Source: Anaerolineae bacterium
Lineage (GTDB): Bacteria > Chloroflexota > Anaerolineae > Aggregatilineales > UBA2796
Length of the DNA stretch: 64,000 bases
Reading direction: 5' to 3'
Assembly: GCA_019637615.1 (NCBI GenBank)
Contig: JAHBVJ010000033.1
Coordinates: forward strand, 30,077 to 94,076
Part shown: positions 61,646 through 64,000 of the stretch, piece by piece
Numbering within the stretch: position 1 is the first letter of the stretch
How the letters are laid out: the number at the start of each line of letters is the position of its first letter
Notes under the pieces: generated by a model
The model's input: the letters and a program-made list of their open reading frames with translations, nothing else
Database searches by the model: none
What the model was told of the DNA's origin: nothing
Program-made: the position numbers and the translations under genes

Positions 61646-62206
61646 ATGCTCGTGAAAACTGATGAACAGACCAGAGCTTTTGTCATTGCTGCGCACGGAA
61701 ATCTAGCCGTCATCCAACAAACCCTCACCGACCATCCCGACCTACTGCCCGTCTATTATGATTGGGGCGATAGTGGCCTAGAGAATGCCATCGGGGCGGC
61801 GGCACACGTCGGGAATCGGCAGATCGCGGAATATCTGCTCTCGCTAGGCGCGGAACCTACCATCTGTGTTTGGGCTATGCTAGGCAACGTTGGGGAGGTG
61901 CGAGCCATCCTCAAGGCTGACCGCAGCCAAGCCAATGCGCGTGGGGCGCACGGCATTCCCGTGCTTTTCCACGCGGCGATGAGCGGTAATCTCGACGTGG
62001 TCGAAGCGCTGTATGCGGCGGGATGCCACGAAGGCTTCAACTTCGCGCTGCACGGTGCCGTCAATTTCGGTCAGACCGAGATCGTGCGCTGGTTGCTGGC
62101 ACATGGGGTCACTGATGCTGGCACCAAGGATTTTCAAGGGAAGACCCCTTTAGAAAAGGCGCAAGAAGCTGGCGCAGAAGAGATTGTCGAGCTGCTGGAA
62201 GTCTAA
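61646..62206 (+). CDS. Ankyrin-repeat protein
   Basis: This soluble protein of 186 residues contains about five ankyrin repeats (for example GAAAHVGNRQIAEYLLSLGA, LFHAAMSGNLDVVEALYAAG and HGAVNFGQTEIVRWLLAHG). Its last repeat is GKTPLEKAQEAGAEEIVELL. No signal peptide or catalytic domain is present, so it is a protein-binding scaffold. ATG 61646 directly follows AAGGAGG; an ATG at 61628 precedes this site and is unlikely. It is monocistronic, with a promoter-like pair upstream. Confidence 0.9.
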   Translation: MLVKTDEQTRAFVIAAHGNLAVIQQTLTDHPDLLPVYYDWGDSGLENAIGAAAHVGNRQIAEYLLSLGAEPTICVWAMLGNVGEVRAILKADRSQANARGAHGIPVLFHAAMSGNLDVVEALYAAGCHEGFNFALHGAVNFGQTEIVRWLLAHGVTDAGTKDFQGKTPLEKAQEAGAEEIVELLEV

Positions 62207-62480
62207 GCCAGCACGCGTGAAATCCTGATTTAACCCGTGTTAACGCCCAAACGATAGCCATCTTATTGTTGCGGCCTGACACGGGTGGCATAATCCCTCC
62301 TCCATGTGGCATTGAGTACCCCTCACCCTGATGCCACCTATCGATTCCGTAACGATGTTGTGCATCTCACCGAACTCTCATCGAAACCTTACCTGTACGG
62401 GTGGGTTATAGCGCTACAGTTGATGGAGTATGTCCACATCCTCCCGCCAATACCATAAGTCTAGGAAGGCTAACCACAAT

Positions 62481-63584
62481 ATGACCGCTGTCTCTGCAAA
62501 TCAGGCTGACAAGCCTACATCTGGCCCGAAGAAGGGCAAGCCAACGTGGGTACAAACTGTCGTTAAGTACCAAACGCCTAAAATGTCTGTCAGCCTATGG
62601 CAGGTCGCCAGTTCATATATCCCCTACATCCTCTTGTGGGTGTTGATGTATTACAGCCTCAGTGTGTCTTACCTTCTAACGCTGGCCTTAGCGGTGTTAG
62701 CGGGTGGCTTCCTCGTGCGGATTTTCATCATCCAGCATGACTGTGGTCATATGGCCTTCTTTAAGTCAAAGCGCCTGAATGATATTGTTGGTTTTATTTG
62801 CGGCGTCTTCACCCTGACCCCGTATGAGTATTGGCAGACGGGGCACGCGCGCCATCACGCCACGTCCGGCGACCTTGATTTCCGTGGTTACGGCGATGTA
62901 TGGACGATGACGGTCAAGGAATATGTCGCCGCTACGCCGAACGGTCGGTTTGGCTACCGCATGTACCGCAATCCGTTCATCATGTTCGGGTTCGGCCCGT
63001 TGTACATGTTCATGATCAACCAGCGCGCACCGCTGGCATGGAGATACGCCGACACCCACAAGATGAAGCGCAGCCTGATCTACACCGATCTCGCTCTGAT
63101 CGCCGTTACTATCGTGATGTCGTTCCTCATTGGTATTGGCAATTTCTTCGCCATCCTCATTCCTACGGCGATGGTGTCCGGTGGCGTGGGCGTGTTCCTG
63201 TTCTATGTGCAGCACCAATTTGAAGAAGCCTACTGGCGCTATCATCCAGAATGGGATTACACCGCCGCTGCGCTGGAAGGTAGCTCGTACCTGAAGCTGC
63301 CCCGCGCCTTGCAGTGGATCACGGGCAACATCGGGCTGCATCACATCCATCACCTCAGCCCGCGCATCCCCAACTATATGCTGGAAAAGTGCCACAACGA
63401 GAATCCCGAATTCCAGAACGCGCCGACGCTCTCGCTGCGTACCGCGTTGGGCATCGTGGTCTCGAATCTCGCGCTGTTCGATGAGGATCAGAATCGTCTC
63501 ATCAGCTTCAAGGAAACCTACGACCGTTACCTGACGCCCGATAAGAGCGTCAAGACTTCCACCGAAGCTCAACCCGCTCAATAA
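62481..63584 (+). CDS. Membrane fatty-acid desaturase
   Basis: This is a di-iron acyl-lipid desaturase with the three histidine boxes HDCGH, HARHH and HHIHH (in IGLHHIHHLSPRIPNY). Helices lie near YILLWVLMYYSLSVSYLLTLAL, FICGVFTLTPYE, LIYTDLALIAVTIVMSFLIG and an IPTAMVSGGVGVFLF stretch. The N-terminal region is basic and hydrophilic. It introduces a double bond into membrane acyl chains, probably for cold adaptation. The start at ATG 62481 is uncertain, because an in-frame ATG at 62430 has a GGAG too close to it. A terminator follows the stop. Confidence 0.93.
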   Translation: MTAVSANQADKPTSGPKKGKPTWVQTVVKYQTPKMSVSLWQVASSYIPYILLWVLMYYSLSVSYLLTLALAVLAGGFLVRIFIIQHDCGHMAFFKSKRLNDIVGFICGVFTLTPYEYWQTGHARHHATSGDLDFRGYGDVWTMTVKEYVAATPNGRFGYRMYRNPFIMFGFGPLYMFMINQRAPLAWRYADTHKMKRSLIYTDLALIAVTIVMSFLIGIGNFFAILIPTAMVSGGVGVFLFYVQHQFEEAYWRYHPEWDYTAAALEGSSYLKLPRALQWITGNIGLHHIHHLSPRIPNYMLEKCHNENPEFQNAPTLSLRTALGIVVSNLALFDEDQNRLISFKETYDRYLTPDKSVKTSTEAQPAQ

Positions 63585-63611
63585 CGCGGTCAGATCCCTT
63601 CGTAAGCATAG

Positions 63612-63642
63612 AAAAGGCGAGTGTTCCATCACCCGCCTTTTT
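63612..63642 (+). terminator. Rho-independent terminator after the desaturase
   Basis: AAAAGGCG-A-GTG pairs with CAC-C-CGCCTTTT (one mismatch) around a TTCCAT loop, ending in a T run. It starts 28 bases after the stop. Confidence 0.9.
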
Positions 63643-63731
63643 GTTTGCGCGTCAACCCTCTGCGTTTCCACTTACCGCAATTTCAAGTTGGTTGGTCTAT
63701 TACCCCACCCCTAGCCCGCAAGCGGTTCATA

Positions 63732-63947
63732 CTCCGACACTTTTAAGGAAGTGTCGCCCGCCGATGAATCGGATGGGCTGAGATCAGGGTGGCAAGGTGG
63801 CGAAGCGCGATGGAATCGGGTCGATAGCGCCGCCCGACGGTGAAACGTCAGGCTTAGAGAACGAAGTCCCGAATGGGACTCAGCCCCTCAAAAGGGGAAG
63901 CAAGCCAGCCAAGCGTGACGTGTTGTGAAAGCACAAAAGTGTCGGAG
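63732..63947 (+). ncRNA. Highly structured 216-nt element (candidate non-coding RNA or non-autonomous mobile element)
   Basis: CTCCGACACTTTT (63732-63744) and AAAAGTGTCGGAG (63935-63947) form a perfect 13-bp closing pair. The same CGACACTT can also pair locally with AAGTGTCG (63749-63756), giving two exclusive folds. Inside are further hairpins: CCGAT-GA-ATCGG, GTCCC-GAAT-GGGAC (63866-63879) and CCCCT-CAAA-AGGGG. It carries an inverted copy of the repeat found at 32.3 kb. The element, or its continuation, runs to the window end; no gene is visible in 63643-64000. Confidence 0.4.
63828..63881 (-). repeat. Third, inverted copy of the dispersed hairpin repeat
   Basis: The reverse complement reads GAGTCCC-N4-GGGACTTCGTTCTCT and then AAGCCTGACGTTT, close to copy B at 32337-32391, with only a few mismatches. 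It is embedded in the structured element 63732-63947. Confidence 0.7.
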
Positions 63948-64000
63948 GGTGAAGCCGCAAGCTGTGAGGGGAATCTATCGCTCAAGTCGGATAAAAGGCG

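Overview
The window is bacterial chromosomal DNA, most likely from the phylum Chloroflexota (an Anaerolineae-like lineage). This is inferred from gene content, because no rRNA or other marker gene is present. The supporting features are very dense GAF/PAS histidine kinases and response regulators, a TPR-CHAT / Ser-Thr kinase / TolB-type operon, a BTAD/NB-ARC/TPR regulator, and an arginyl-tRNA synthetase with a divergent HIGH box. There is no rRNA, tRNA, CRISPR array or intact transposase. About 50 protein genes are supported.

Region by region. 1-3270: the end of a sugar ABC permease, translationally coupled to a secreted GH66 dextranase/CITase-type enzyme and a GH15 glucoamylase-type enzyme, closed by a strong terminator. 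3404-7997: an ABC ATPase carrying two cyclic-nucleotide-binding domains, its double-FtsX permease and a membrane-anchored protein. 8040-12189: an M19 dipeptidase, a NarL-type sensor kinase and a class V aminotransferase. 12527-20256 (minus): a four-gene operon of a TolB-like propeller, a secreted TPR-CHAT protein with its His/Cys dyad, a membrane Ser/Thr kinase with outside TPRs, and a secreted FecR-like/TPR protein. 20766-24819: a truncated MFS gene, then a 1155-residue Clp/Hsp100-type AAA+ protein whose C-terminal third is a release-factor-2-like module that has lost the GGQ domain. 25009-26965 (minus): a SpoIIE/PP2C phosphatase, a PAS protein and a [2Fe-2S] thioredoxin-like ferredoxin, a set usually seen beside [FeFe]-hydrogenase genes. 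27196-32196: argS, dcd, a site-2 protease and an MGT-type glycosyltransferase. 32244-34434: a streptomycin-adenylyltransferase-like gene surrounded by dispersed and tandem repeats. 34439-37835 (minus): a peptide-binding ABC protein, a NamZ-type exo-muramidase and a zinc-ribbon protein.

38163-41494: a phosphorelay-like cluster of one membrane histidine kinase and three single-domain receivers. 41598-45723: two small membrane proteins and a large SARP/NB-ARC/TPR regulator. 45715-51408 (minus): hisE, hisI, hisF, def and a large hybrid kinase. 51713-59904 (minus): a NERD-like membrane protein, two receivers, two further histidine kinases, a stand-alone copy of a kinase sensory domain and a SAM methyltransferase. 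60553-63584: folD, an ankyrin protein and a membrane fatty-acid desaturase. The last 300 bases hold a highly structured, probably mobile or non-coding element related to repeats near 32.3 kb.

The two observations most likely to be new biology are the AAA+/RF2-like fusion, which may be a ribosome-directed unfoldase, and the CHAT-kinase-TPR-propeller operon. Functional statements come from recognisable motifs; no database search was possible.
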